Assembly (NCBI GenBank): GCA_944325705.1
Contig: CALVBB010000012.1
Coordinates: 1 to 60,024 of the forward strand
Reading direction: 5' to 3'
DNA from: Candidatus Gastranaerophilales bacterium
Lineage (GTDB): Bacteria > Cyanobacteriota > Vampirovibrionia > Gastranaerophilales > Gastranaerophilaceae
DNA length: 60,024 bases
Every line of letters starts with the position of its first letter. Position 1 is the stretch's first letter. The translations under genes and the position numbers were made by a program. Of the stretch, positions 7,508-16,217 are shown piece after piece. A model generated the notes under the pieces. It did no database searches and was not told the DNA's origin. It worked only from the letters and a program-made list of their open reading frames with translations.

Positions 7508-9986
7508 CAACGATATTGACCAGTTTTTTCGGAACTACAATGGTTTTCACAATTGTTTTCCCTTCGGTCAATTCTTTTACCTTTTCGCTGTTCATAGCTA
7601 AGGCTTTCAGTTCATCTTCCGTTGAAGCCTCGTCAGCCTCGATTTTATCCTTAACTTTTCCGTTAACTTGAACAACAAGAGTTATGGAACTTGCTTTTGC
7701 AAGTTTTTCATCCCACTCACACCAAGGCTCATCATGGATTGAACCTTCCGCGCCGAGGTCGTGCCATGCTTCTTCTGTAAGGTGAACCGCAACCGGCGAC
7801 ATGAGTTTAAGCAAAGTCACAATCGCAAAGCTCATTACAGATTTATCCTCAGCATCAAGCTGCGACTTTTTGCCGCGCCATTCGTAAATTGCGTTGGTAA
7901 GTTCACGGTATTTGGAAATTACAGTATTAAACTGGAAGTCGTTTGAAATGTCGTTTGTAATTCCCTTAATCGCGATATGAACATTACGTACAAGATCATC
8001 ATTTTCTTTTTTAAGCGGGAATTTCAATTCGTATTTCAAATTAATATCATCCGCATTTGAAGCAACAAGTCGCCAAACCCTATTCAGGAATTTGTAGCAG
8101 CCTTCAACACCTGCATCTGACCAGTCAAAATCTCTTGCCGGCGGTGAATCGGAGAGAATAAACAATCTTGCGGTATCAGCCCCGTAATTTTCAAATATTT
8201 CGTCAGGATCAACCGTGTTACCTTTTGATTTTGACATCTTAGAACCATCTTTCAAAACCATGCCTTGTGTAAGAAGATTTTTGAACGGTTCATCAAAATC
8301 CAGCAAACCTAAATCACGCAAAGCTTTTGTGAAAAATCTTGAATACAAAAGGTGGAGAATTGCGTGCTCAATTCCGCCGACATACTGATCAACAGGCAGC
8401 CAGTGATTAACTTTATCTTTTGCAAAAGGCATTTTATCATTCTTTGCATCTGCATAACGCAGGTAATACCAGCTTGAACAGATAAATGTATCCATTGTAT
8501 CGGTTTCTCTGACTGCTTTTCCGCCGCAGCAAGGACAGGTGGTTTCAAGGAATGTCTTTGATGTGAGAAGCGGGGATTTCCCGACAACACTGAAATCAAC
8601 GTCTTTCGGTAGCAAAACAGGAAGCTGATCTTCCGGAACAGGTTGAATACCGCACTTTTCACAATATACCACAGGAATAGGCGCGCCCCAGTATCTTTGG
8701 CGTGAAATTAACCAGTCACGGAGTCTGTATTGGGTTTTGAATTCACCGAAACCTTCTTTTACGGCTTTTTCCGTAATTGCTTTTTTTGCTTTTTCATTGC
8801 TCATACCGTCAAATTCACCTGAGTTTACCAGAACACCCGGCTCTGTATAAGCAGCATCCTTACAATCTGAAGGATTTTCAGGGTTTTGTATTACAACCTT
8901 CATTGGCAGATTATATTTTTTAGCGAAATCAAAATCTCTTGTATCATGTGTCGGAACAGCCATTACTGCACCCGTTCCGTATTCCACAAGCGCATAATCA
9001 GCTGTCCAGAGCGGGAAAATTTCGCCGTTGAAAGGATTTTTACAGTGAGTTCCCAAAGGCACTCCGGTTTTTACACGTTCTGTTGAAAGTCTTTCGATTT
9101 CTGTCATCTTACGAGCGTTTGCGCGGTATGCATCAACAGCTTCTTTATTTTCAGAAGTTGTAAGTTTTTCAATATCCTTATATTCAGGTGCTACAACAAG
9201 GTAAGTTATACCGTGGACAGTATCAGGTCTTGTTGTATAAACTGGAACATCAATTTTCTCACTATTCGGAGCATCTACAACCGGGAATCTGAAAATTGCG
9301 CCCTGAGATTTTCCAATCCAGTTAGCCTGCATAGTTTTAACGTTATCGCCCCAGCCCGTAAGCTTATCTAAATCATCCAGCAGAACTTCCGCGTAATCAG
9401 TAATTTTTACAAACCACTGGGATAAATATTTTTTCTCAACTTCGTGGTCACATCTCCAGCATTTGCCGTCGATTACCTGCTCGTTTGCAAGAACTGTCCC
9501 GCATTCGTCGCACCAGTTTACGGCAGCCTCTTTCTTATAGACAAGCCCTTTTTTATATAATTGCAAAAACAGCCACTGCGTCCATTTGTAATAATCCGGC
9601 TTGCAGGTGGTAACTTCTCTATCCCAATCGTAAGAAAGCCCAAGCATTTTTAATTGTTTAGTCATATAAGCGATATTTTCCACAGTCCATTTTTCAGGAT
9701 CCGCGCCGTGTTTCATTGCGGCATTTTCTGCAGGAAGCCCGAAACTGTCCCATCCCATCGGATGAAGAACATTATACCCCTGAGCCTTTTTAAATCTTGC
9801 GATTACATCTGTAATTGTATAGTTTCTGACGTGCCCCATGTGAAGCTTGCCGGATGGATACGGAAACATAGAAAGCGCGTAATATTTCGGCTTATCGCTC
9901 TCGTCAGGCGTCTTAAAAGCTCCTGTTTCTTCCCATACTTTCTGCCACTTCTTTTCTATTTCCTGAGCAAAATAACTTTCTTTCAT
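7500..9986 (-). CDS. leuS: leucyl-tRNA synthetase
   Basis: Class I synthetase that charges tRNA-Leu, 828 residues, a bacterial-type length. The HIGH motif appears as PSGKLHMGH (about 44-52) and the KMSKS loop as DGSKMSKSKGN. The CP1 editing domain with GTGAVMAVPTHD removes misactivated amino acids. Zinc-binding cysteine pairs are visible (WCDECG...CWRC and CEKCG...CPCCG). The anticodon-binding and C-terminal domains are complete. A GGAG lies about 12 nt before the ATG. Single-gene unit convergent with the GNAT gene. Confidence 0.98.
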   Translation of the reverse strand: MKESYFAQEIEKKWQKVWEETGAFKTPDESDKPKYYALSMFPYPSGKLHMGHVRNYTITDVIARFKKAQGYNVLHPMGWDSFGLPAENAAMKHGADPEKWTVENIAYMTKQLKMLGLSYDWDREVTTCKPDYYKWTQWLFLQLYKKGLVYKKEAAVNWCDECGTVLANEQVIDGKCWRCDHEVEKKYLSQWFVKITDYAEVLLDDLDKLTGWGDNVKTMQANWIGKSQGAIFRFPVVDAPNSEKIDVPVYTTRPDTVHGITYLVVAPEYKDIEKLTTSENKEAVDAYRANARKMTEIERLSTERVKTGVPLGTHCKNPFNGEIFPLWTADYALVEYGTGAVMAVPTHDTRDFDFAKKYNLPMKVVIQNPENPSDCKDAAYTEPGVLVNSGEFDGMSNEKAKKAITEKAVKEGFGEFKTQYRLRDWLISRQRYWGAPIPVVYCEKCGIQPVPEDQLPVLLPKDVDFSVVGKSPLLTSKTFLETTCPCCGGKAVRETDTMDTFICSSWYYLRYADAKNDKMPFAKDKVNHWLPVDQYVGGIEHAILHLLYSRFFTKALRDLGLLDFDEPFKNLLTQGMVLKDGSKMSKSKGNTVDPDEIFENYGADTARLFILSDSPPARDFDWSDAGVEGCYKFLNRVWRLVASNADDINLKYELKFPLKKENDDLVRNVHIAIKGITNDISNDFQFNTVISKYRELTNAIYEWRGKKSQLDAEDKSVMSFAIVTLLKLMSPVAVHLTEEAWHDLGAEGSIHDEPWCEWDEKLAKASSITLVVQVNGKVKDKIEADEASTEDELKALAMNSEKVKELTEGKTIVKTIVVPKKLVNIVVK

Positions 9987-10108
9987 ACTTATATTTTTCT
10001 CCCTAACTCTTCTGCCGCGGGGGGTTAAGCCAATAGCGGCGACTTAATCTTATTTCTGTTAAAAGGTTAGCATAAAAATATGCCACACGCAAATTATATT
10101 GCATTATA

Positions 10109-10136
10109 TTGCAATTTCTAAAAAATCATTTATAAT
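10109..10136 (+). promoter_or_regulatory. promoter of pilin locus B
   Basis: TTGCAA (10109-10114), a 16-nt spacer and TATAAT (10131-10136) sit upstream of the same AAAGGAGATATTT-ATG stretch as in locus A. The motif ATATTGCA is repeated at the -35 region. Confidence 0.55.
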
Positions 10137-10166
10137 AATTAATATAATAAAAGAAAGGAGATATTT

Positions 10167-11079
10167 ATGCAAAACACAACTATAGCTTCAAAACTCTCAG
10201 GGGGGGGGGGGTAGATTTACTTCCGCTCAGGACAAGAATTTCCGGCGGACAATTCGAGAATATATTAAGCGCGTTGATTTTTTCAAATCTTTTTCCATTG
10301 CGGGCGCTATACCCTCTCCCGAATTTGTAAATTCGCTATCGCTCACACGGCGGCCCTCCCGAAAATCCGGTTTCACCCTCGCGGAAGTCTTAATTACCCT
10401 CGGGATTATCGGCGTTGTTGCCGCGATGACCATTCCCGGTCTTGTCGGAAAGTACAAGGATAAAGTCATGATTACACAGACTAAAAAAACTTATGCAACT
10501 ATACTTAGTGCTCTGGACAAGCTTAAGTACGAAATGGGCGCTTCCGACTACACAGGAGTATTTCTGCAGGATAAAACCGAAAAAGAAAACGCAAATCTGT
10601 TTTTATCAAAATTCAAAACTCTACAAATATGTGACAGAGGGAAAAAAGGATGTACCGTATCAACTTTCAAATACCCTTCCGTAAAAAATGACGGCAAAGG
10701 GAAAAATGGTTCATATAACGCTACATCTTTTTACAGAGGAATACTCTCGGACGGCTCAGTTGTCGGGATAAATCCTTACGTCGGGGGAGATTCAGAATGC
10801 GGCAGAATTTTTAATAACAAAAAAACAGATGCTGACGGAAACTGGATTTCCGACGGAAAAGGCGGCTACGAAACAGTAGCATCTTACTCAAAACAATGCG
10901 GAGTATTAATGATTGACGCAAACGGAATAAAAGCGCCTAACCAGCTGGGAGCCGATGTGTTTTTCTTCATAATCGGCCCTAAAAAAATCAGCAATTATAT
11001 AACAAAAATTGATACCGTTTTAACTGATGAATCCCTGCAGTACACAGATTATCAGGTAGGAGGCGACTTTGGTCAATAA
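10167..11079 (+). CDS. long-leader type IV pilin-like protein, locus B (G-tract phase variation, OFF as read)
   Basis: The ATG at 10167 follows AAAGGAG. As read, MQNTTIASKLS runs into 12 G and a TAG at 10212. With 11 G (or 14) one uninterrupted frame runs to 11079: an unusual 68-residue basic leader containing DFFKSFSIAGAIPSPEFVNS, a G|F prepilin peptidase site (RKSG|FTLAEV), the hydrophobic helix, and a globular part with cysteines and VLMIDANGIKAPNQLGAD, a segment shared with other pilins here. Between the TAG and the helix this frame has no ATG, GTG or TTG, so the G-tract is the only visible route to expression. A start at the ATG at 10426 would delete the leader and half of the helix. Ordinary pilins have leaders of about 6-25 residues. 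Function in adhesion or secretion is inference. Confidence 0.8.
10200..10211 (+). repeat. poly-G tract (12 G) in pilin locus B
   Basis: Twelve consecutive G, 33 bases after the start codon. Eleven or fourteen would be in frame with the pilin; twelve creates a stop directly after the tract. Confidence 0.92.
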
Positions 11080-11160
11080 TTACAATATGTTAAAAGTTTG
11101 CCTGTTTTACATGACAAATACATTTTCTTATTCTATTATTAACCTATCTACGGGGGTACC

Positions 11161-11643
11161 ATGATAGAAGAAATTACTACAGCAAAGTCTAATTTTGATT
11201 TAACTAAAAAAAGCGCTTTTTCAAAAGAGGATGAAGTATTTACATCCCGCTCTTACGCAGCGCTTCTGGCTAAAAATACTATTCCGTATTCTCACAAAAA
11301 ACTTGCTGATAATTATATGATTATCAAACGGATTTTCCAGTTTCAGGCTGTCCAGAGCAGAATTACCGCCGCTGAAAAACAGCTGCTTGCAAAATATGAC
11401 TTTAATACCCTTGAATACACTACAATGAAGCAGATGTATGAAGAACTTGCACTTCTTCAAAAATGGTCTGCCTCAAATGACGAAAAACTCAAAACAGATG
11501 CGGACGCTATTATGGAAATCCGCACAAAGGAATTAAAATTCATTGACGCAAACAGTTATGTAACTATTTCAAATGAAATTTACCGCGGATATGTTGCACT
11601 GGAACACTATTTTGAAGAAATCAGCAAATTCAGAGATAAATAA
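11161..11643 (+). CDS. uncharacterised helical protein
   Basis: A 160-residue protein that I do not recognise. It has no signal peptide or membrane segment and is rich in Lys, Glu and Ala, with long predicted helices (about 40-110), so a small helical or coiled-coil protein is likely. A GGGGGT ribosome binding site lies 5-6 bases before the ATG. It starts 80 bp after pilin locus B and ends in a strong terminator, so it could be co-transcribed with the pilin or have its own promoter. Function unknown. Confidence 0.7.
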   Translation: MIEEITTAKSNFDLTKKSAFSKEDEVFTSRSYAALLAKNTIPYSHKKLADNYMIIKRIFQFQAVQSRITAAEKQLLAKYDFNTLEYTTMKQMYEELALLQKWSASNDEKLKTDADAIMEIRTKELKFIDANSYVTISNEIYRGYVALEHYFEEISKFRDK

Positions 11644-11668
11644 AAAACGCTTTTAAAAAGCGTTTTTT
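11642..11668. terminator. bidirectional terminator
   Basis: AAAAAACGCTTT pairs with AAAGCGTTTTTT around a very short A loop. The symmetric A and T runs let it serve both strands. Confidence 0.85.
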
Positions 11669-11716
11669 ATGTTAAATCAACTGGCTCTGCCTTTTGCATC
11701 TATTATGCCAGACAAA

Positions 11717-12061
11717 TTATTCTGCTAACACAGCCTTTACAAGTTTGTATATTGTTTCTACTTTTTCCCTGTTTTTAATTTTGTGCAAATCCTGAATTAT
11801 TTCCCTGATTAATTCTTCCTGAGGCTTTAAATGATCAAATGCAAAAAGTTCACCTGCTGAAATATTCAATACTTCAAAAATTTTCTCAAGCGTATCTGCT
11901 GTCATAAAATTTTCACCGTTTTCAATCCCGCAAAGTGTTCGTGTTGCTATATCAATTTTTTCCGCAAGCTGTTCCTGCGTCATGCCACGTTTCTGACGCA
12001 GTCGTTTTATTTTTAGACCTAACTGCTTTTTTATATTCACGAAACTTAACCTCTGTTTCAT
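11717..12061 (-). CDS. XRE-family transcriptional regulator
   Basis: A 114-residue protein with an N-terminal Cro/C1-type helix-turn-helix (about residues 12-68: LGLKIKRLRQKRGMTQEQLAEKI...TLCGIENGENF) and a C-terminal helical tail (about 75-114) for dimerisation. Its layout resembles the XRE gene at 18169-18492 in length and in the tail (K-VETIYKLVKAVL versus KKIIYKLLKAGF), so the two are paralogues. Each sits close to a pilin gene (locus B here, 18745 there). A regulatory link to pilins is inference. Confidence 0.85.
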   Translation of the reverse strand: MKQRLSFVNIKKQLGLKIKRLRQKRGMTQEQLAEKIDIATRTLCGIENGENFMTADTLEKIFEVLNISAGELFAFDHLKPQEELIREIIQDLHKIKNREKVETIYKLVKAVLAE

Positions 12062-12316
12062 TCTAAAAGATACTTTTAAATTTCAGAACGATAAAAAATA
12101 GCTTATAAGAACATATATAAGAGATTAAATACCATAAATCGCAACATTGTATTAAGAGTTGTAAAGCTGATAAAGTATTATTATATCTTATTTTATACAT
12201 AAACAAGAAATTTAATTTCCTCTAATTGGCAATTTTTATTCACTAAATGTTTTTATAGAAATATGAGATGTTAATTGCAATTACACGAGTGATATAAGAA
12301 AAGAAAGGAGATTATT

Positions 12317-12805
12317 ATGGCAGAACCGCTTAATATCGGAGGTGTAAGCTTCTCAAAAACTGAAGTTGCAAAACAAGAGGTTAAAACAAAAGAAAGAACA
12401 AATGATAAAGGTACCTGGGAACAGTACAAAGAATACACTGTAACCCTGAAAGACGGGACTAAAGTGACTTATGAGCAGCAGAATGCAGAAAGAAAAGCTG
12501 CTGTTGACATTCAAGATGACGGTTCAGTTAATTTCTACGGATTGAGCGACGCTGTAATCAAGGATACTGAAAAAGATGATACATACAGACTTATGGGATG
12601 TGAATTTACGTCTGTTCAGGCACGTCGTGAGCCCAAAGGAATTATTTTTAAAGACCCGGCTGATCATGATAAAATTTCTACCTATAACAGAGAAATGCCT
12701 GACGGCTCAATTCAAGAATCAAAAGAAAATGTTGCAAGAGTTAATGCAGGTGACATGATTAATAATAGCCGTGCCCAAAATACTTTCTACCCTAAGAATA
12801 TTTGA
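12317..12805 (+). CDS. uncharacterised protein, likely lineage-specific
   Basis: A 162-residue hydrophilic protein I do not recognise. It begins MAEPLNIGGVSFSK and has a beta-rich middle with VTLKDGTKVTYEQQ and DIQDDGSVNFYGLSD repeats of strand-turn type. No signal peptide, membrane segment or cysteine pairs are seen. It has a strong AAAGGAG ribosome binding site, like the pilin loci, and its own terminator. Its N-terminal style (short beta motif such as GGVSF) resembles the 113- and 187-residue proteins near 55 kb. Function unknown. Confidence 0.7.
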   Translation: MAEPLNIGGVSFSKTEVAKQEVKTKERTNDKGTWEQYKEYTVTLKDGTKVTYEQQNAERKAAVDIQDDGSVNFYGLSDAVIKDTEKDDTYRLMGCEFTSVQARREPKGIIFKDPADHDKISTYNREMPDGSIQESKENVARVNAGDMINNSRAQNTFYPKNI

Positions 12806-12837
12806 CGGTTCAACATAGTTTTATATAAGGATTATAG

Positions 12838-12868
12838 AAAAAGACCTGACTTAATGTCAGGTCTTTTT
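12838..12868. terminator. bidirectional terminator between 12317 gene and rpsP
   Basis: A 13-bp perfect stem AAAAAGACCTGAC/GTCAGGTCTTTTT with a TTAAT loop separates two convergent genes. Confidence 0.92.
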
Positions 12869-12888
12869 CATTTGTATAAATCTTATAC

Positions 12889-13284
12889 TTATGCTTCAGT
12901 CGGAGCTTCTTCTGCCGGAGCAGATGCGGCAGCTTCTGCAGCTGCTTTAGCTTCTTCTTCAGCCTTAGCTTTTGCTTCGGCTTCAGCAGCAGCTTTTGCC
13001 TGAGCCTTTTTAGAAAGCTTAACTGTTTCTTTTTTCTGGTAATTCAAAGTACCGTCTGCGTTACAGTTTTTCATAAGGTAAGCAACTGTTTCTGTCGGCT
13101 GGGCACCTTTTTTAACCCAATCCTGTGCTGTTGTGAGGTCTAATTTCATAACTTTAGTTTTCGGGTTATAGTAGCCTAATTCCTGAATTGGCTTGCCTTC
13201 TCTTTTTGTTGTGGAATTAATAACAACAATTCTGTATGAAGGGTTCTTTTTTGCACCCATTCTTTTTAATCTAATTTTTAACAT
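12889..13284 (-). CDS. rpsP: 30S ribosomal protein S16
   Basis: Ribosomal protein S16 of the small subunit. The N-terminal 80 residues match the family (MLKIRLKRMGAKKNPSYRIV, YNPKTKV, W-KKGAQPTETV). The total of 131 residues is long for S16; a low-complexity Ala/Glu/Lys tail follows from about residue 90. AAGGA lies before the ATG. It stands alone here, without the usual rimM or trmD neighbours. About 110 nt of possibly structured leader lies upstream. Confidence 0.96.
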   Translation of the reverse strand: MLKIRLKRMGAKKNPSYRIVVINSTTKREGKPIQELGYYNPKTKVMKLDLTTAQDWVKKGAQPTETVAYLMKNCNADGTLNYQKKETVKLSKKAQAKAAAEAEAKAKAEEEAKAAAEAAASAPAEEAPTEA

Positions 13285-13479
13285 TTTGTTTTTCCTTCTT
13301 TATTTTTAGATATAACCTGCGGACTTTCAGACAATGCAGCCGCGCCTTGAATGCCAGCCCTTGAACAAGGCTAAAGAGGAATTGCCCGTTCCGATTTTAT
13401 CAAATCACAAAGACACAAGTCACGCAAGTATAATTTTAATATTTCTACATAATATATGTATCGGAAGGGGTTTATAATC

Positions 13480-13940
13480 GGGGCTTGTGCAGCCCCAAAC
13501 CCCGCACCGGATATTCTTTCTTTTTGTTGCTACGCAAAGCGTATTGCCGCCAGAGTGCATAAGCATACACAATGTGTATGCTTGCCCGTTTAACGGCTAC
13601 AAACACGCAAAGAAAATCGGCTAAGATAGAAAAACACGCTTGTTTACAGCGCTGCTACGCAGCGCAAAGACCGAATGGATTGAGTTAAATGCTGACGCAT
13701 TTAACCTTTTTGGTCTCACTATCGCACTTCGTGCACGTTCGGCGACCGACCGCAGGTCGGTTTTAATGCGAGCGTGCGGCTCTGCCGCGATAGCGAGCAA
13801 GAGAGGTGAAAAGCTTTGCTTTTCACAACAGCCATTCTATCTTGCAATGCGCTAGCATTGCTGTTTCTTTTGCGTGTTTTTCTTTTTCGGTTCACTTTTT
13901 CTTTTTTCTTCGCAACAAAAAAAGAAAAAGTGAACGTAAA
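13480..13940. repeat. palindrome-rich island between rpsP and the SctN-like gene
   Basis: The 745-bp gap (13285-14029) has no credible gene; open frames there are short and of atypical composition. It contains many perfect hairpins: 13480-13496, 13561-13583 (10-bp stem, AAT loop), 13649-13665, 13684-13705 (9 bp), 13724-13734, 13745-13761 (7 bp), 13776-13788, 13806-13826 (9 bp), 13844-13861, and a long one starting GTTCACTTTTTC at about 13890-13935. Long-range arms also pair: 13629-13639 with 13872-13882, 13623-13631 with 13835-13843, and 13715-13725 with 13787-13797 (one mismatch). The whole could fold as one multibranched structure. It may be a structured RNA or nested repeat insertions. Confidence 0.75.
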
Positions 13941-13994
13941 AAAGAAGTTGGATAACTCCTCTCTCCTTCCGATAACATATTTTATGTAAAAAAT

Positions 13995-14023
13995 TTGCTT
14001 AATTGCCCTGTTAACCATATAAT
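13995..14023 (+). promoter_or_regulatory. promoter of SctN-like ATPase, leaderless
   Basis: TTGCTT (13995-14000), a 17-nt spacer and TATAAT (14018-14023). The expected +1 is 14030, the A of the ATG. There is no Shine-Dalgarno. Confidence 0.6.
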
Positions 14024-14029
14024 TCAATT

Positions 14030-15376
14030 ATGAATGAAATTGACACCTCCAACATCACTGAACTCAGAAATAAAGTTAAAGCAAAACTGGACGCCACCCA
14101 GTTGTTTAAGTTTAAAGGAACTGTTTCCAAACTACTCGGGCTTACTGTTGAAGTTAAACTTCCCGGCTTAAAAATCGGTGATTTATGCTACATTGAAACC
14201 GCAGACGGCAGGAAAAAACCCGCCGAAGTTCAGGCTTTTAAAGGAGATGTTGCCCAGTTGCTTCTGCTCTACGACGGTGAAGGCATAGGGCAGGGAAGTC
14301 TTGTGACAAGTACAGGTCAACCGATTATTATTCCTGTCGGGGATTTCCTTCTCGGCAGACTGATTAACCCAATGGGCGAACCCATTGACGGGAAACCTCT
14401 TGATACAACAGGTGCCTCATGGCGCTCCATTGAAGGCCCTCCTCCGGGTCCGTTTGAAAGACCTATTATCACAGAAATGTTTTCAACGGGAGTTCGCGCA
14501 ATTGACAGCTGCATGACTATGGGCTGCGGCCAGCGTCTTGGACTTTTTGCAGGCTCCGGCGTCGGTAAAAGTACCCTTCTCGGTATGATTGCACGAAACT
14601 CTGATGCCGATGTTAACGTTGTTGCTCTAATCGGAGAACGCGGTCGCGAAGTTAAAGAATTTGTTGAGGACGCACTCGGAGAAAAAGGTATGGCAAAATC
14701 CGTACTTGTCTGCTCTACCGGCGACCAGCCTCCGTTGATTCGTCAAAAAGCACTGCTTGCCGCAACTGCTGTATGTGAATACTTTAGAGATCAGGGCAAA
14801 AAAGTTTTCCTTATGACAGATACAGTAACCCGCTGCGCCATGGCAGGACGTGAAGTAGGCCTCTCACTCGGTGAACCGCCTACAATGAAAGGGTATCCGC
14901 CATCAATTTTTTCTTGGCTTCAAAAAGTTCTGGAAAGAGCTGGAAACAGTCCTAAAGGCTCTATCACCGCTCTTTATACGGTTTTAATGGAAGGCGACGA
15001 CATCTCGGATCCTATTGTTGATATTGTGCGCGGTATTGTTGACGGTCACATTTTCTTATCAAGAAAAGTTGCCGAGATGAACCATTATCCAGCGATTGAC
15101 GTACTTGGAAGTATTTCAAGGCTTATGTCCGCAATTGCAACACCGGAACATAAAGCTGCTGCCGGCAAGATGCGCCAGCTTCTTGCTTTATACAGAGAAA
15201 ACAAAGACTTAATTGATGTCGGAATGTACCAGCCGGGTTCCAACCCGAAACTTGACATTGCAATTGAGATGAACCCTAAAATTAACGCGTTTTTACAACA
15301 GAGGACTTCCGATATTGTAAGCATGGACACTACAATCAGCACCCTTATTGATATGATGAAAGACGTCGATATTTAG
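14030..15376 (+). CDS. FliI/SctN-family export ATPase
   Basis: Hexameric ATPase of the flagellar/type III secretion family (F1-beta-like), 448 residues. It has an N-terminal beta barrel (about 25-100), the INPMGEPIDG segment, the Walker A motif AGSGVGKST (174-182), ALIGERGREVKEFV, and SALYTVLMEGDDISDPI-like sequence (here ITALYTVLMEGDD). These distinguish it from F1 subunits and Rho. It would energise unfolding and export of substrates at an export gate. No other flagellar or injectisome gene is in the window, so whether it is FliI or a different export ATPase is undecided. Its 3' end overlaps the convergent TPR gene by 4 bp. Confidence 0.9.
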   Translation: MNEIDTSNITELRNKVKAKLDATQLFKFKGTVSKLLGLTVEVKLPGLKIGDLCYIETADGRKKPAEVQAFKGDVAQLLLLYDGEGIGQGSLVTSTGQPIIIPVGDFLLGRLINPMGEPIDGKPLDTTGASWRSIEGPPPGPFERPIITEMFSTGVRAIDSCMTMGCGQRLGLFAGSGVGKSTLLGMIARNSDADVNVVALIGERGREVKEFVEDALGEKGMAKSVLVCSTGDQPPLIRQKALLAATAVCEYFRDQGKKVFLMTDTVTRCAMAGREVGLSLGEPPTMKGYPPSIFSWLQKVLERAGNSPKGSITALYTVLMEGDDISDPIVDIVRGIVDGHIFLSRKVAEMNHYPAIDVLGSISRLMSAIATPEHKAAAGKMRQLLALYRENKDLIDVGMYQPGSNPKLDIAIEMNPKINAFLQQRTSDIVSMDTTISTLIDMMKDVDI

Positions 15377-16212
15377 AGTTTATATCTGATAACGGAATTT
15401 GTTCCCTGAGAAGAAATGAAAAGCAGGTTTCCTGCAATATGAAGGCAGTAAGGCTTTTTAACATTGCCGATTAGAACGGAAATTGCGCCTTTGTTTGAAA
15501 TTTTCAGGACATTATCCCCGTTATAGTTTGCGACATAAAGGTTTCCGGCAGAATCACACTCAAGCCCGATAGGGCCGTTAATCCTTGCATCTTTTGCAAA
15601 AAGCTTTTTAGTTCCGTCCGGTGAAATTTTCAGGATTGAATTATCCGAAAATCCTGCAATATAAAGGTTTCCGTTGCTGTCTGTCGTCATGCCGGTCGGG
15701 CTTGCAAGATTCTGGTAAACCCCGTTAGTCTGCGTAATAGTTTTTGATTTATTAATTTTATCCTGCTGCTCTTTTTTGATTGTCTGAAGGTCTGTTTTCA
15801 TAGAATTTGCAAGCGACTGGGCCTTGTCAGCAACAACTGCTGTAGGCGGTATAAGCGACAGATACTCTTTTGCCTTATCTGTCTGTCCGAGTTTCTGGCT
15901 CAAAACAGCCGCTTTATAAACAGCATCATAATCATTAGGGTTTCTGACTATTATCTGCTTAAACACCACCAGCGCAGCTTCGTCCTGTTTTATAAATTCA
16001 AGGATTGTTCCGAGATTGTAATACGCATCAATATAATTCGGTTCAATTGCAATAGCCTGACGAAAAGCAGCCATGGCCTTGTCATACTGTCCGAGTCGGT
16101 AATAGTCAACCCCCTGATTATACTGAAGCTTTGCTTCGTTAGAAATTTCAGCCGCAAAGGTTATATTTACGGCTGAAATTAATATAATCAATGTTAAAAA
16201 CAGTTTCTTCAT
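15373..16212 (-). CDS. exported TPR and NHL-repeat protein
   Basis: A 279-residue secreted or periplasmic protein. A signal peptide (MKKLFLTLIILISAVNITFA, cleavage near residue 20) is followed by two to three tetratricopeptide repeats (about 28-130, with the NYIDAYYNLGTILE type of helix pairs), a charged linker, and an NHL/SMP-30-like beta-propeller segment (about 165-279, repeats such as DSNGNLYIAGFSDNSILKIS). Such proteins act as protein-interaction scaffolds. It lies 5 bp downstream of malQ on the same strand, so they may be co-transcribed. Specific role unknown. Confidence 0.85.
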   Translation of the reverse strand: MKKLFLTLIILISAVNITFAAEISNEAKLQYNQGVDYYRLGQYDKAMAAFRQAIAIEPNYIDAYYNLGTILEFIKQDEAALVVFKQIIVRNPNDYDAVYKAAVLSQKLGQTDKAKEYLSLIPPTAVVADKAQSLANSMKTDLQTIKKEQQDKINKSKTITQTNGVYQNLASPTGMTTDSNGNLYIAGFSDNSILKISPDGTKKLFAKDARINGPIGLECDSAGNLYVANYNGDNVLKISNKGAISVLIGNVKKPYCLHIAGNLLFISSQGTNSVIRYKL

Positions 16213-16217
16213 AAACT

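Noticed and set aside
13640-14027. Open frames on both strands inside the palindrome island
   Set aside because: They are short, lack ribosome binding sites, have repetitive and Arg/Lys/Phe-biased composition, and follow directly from reading hairpins as codons.
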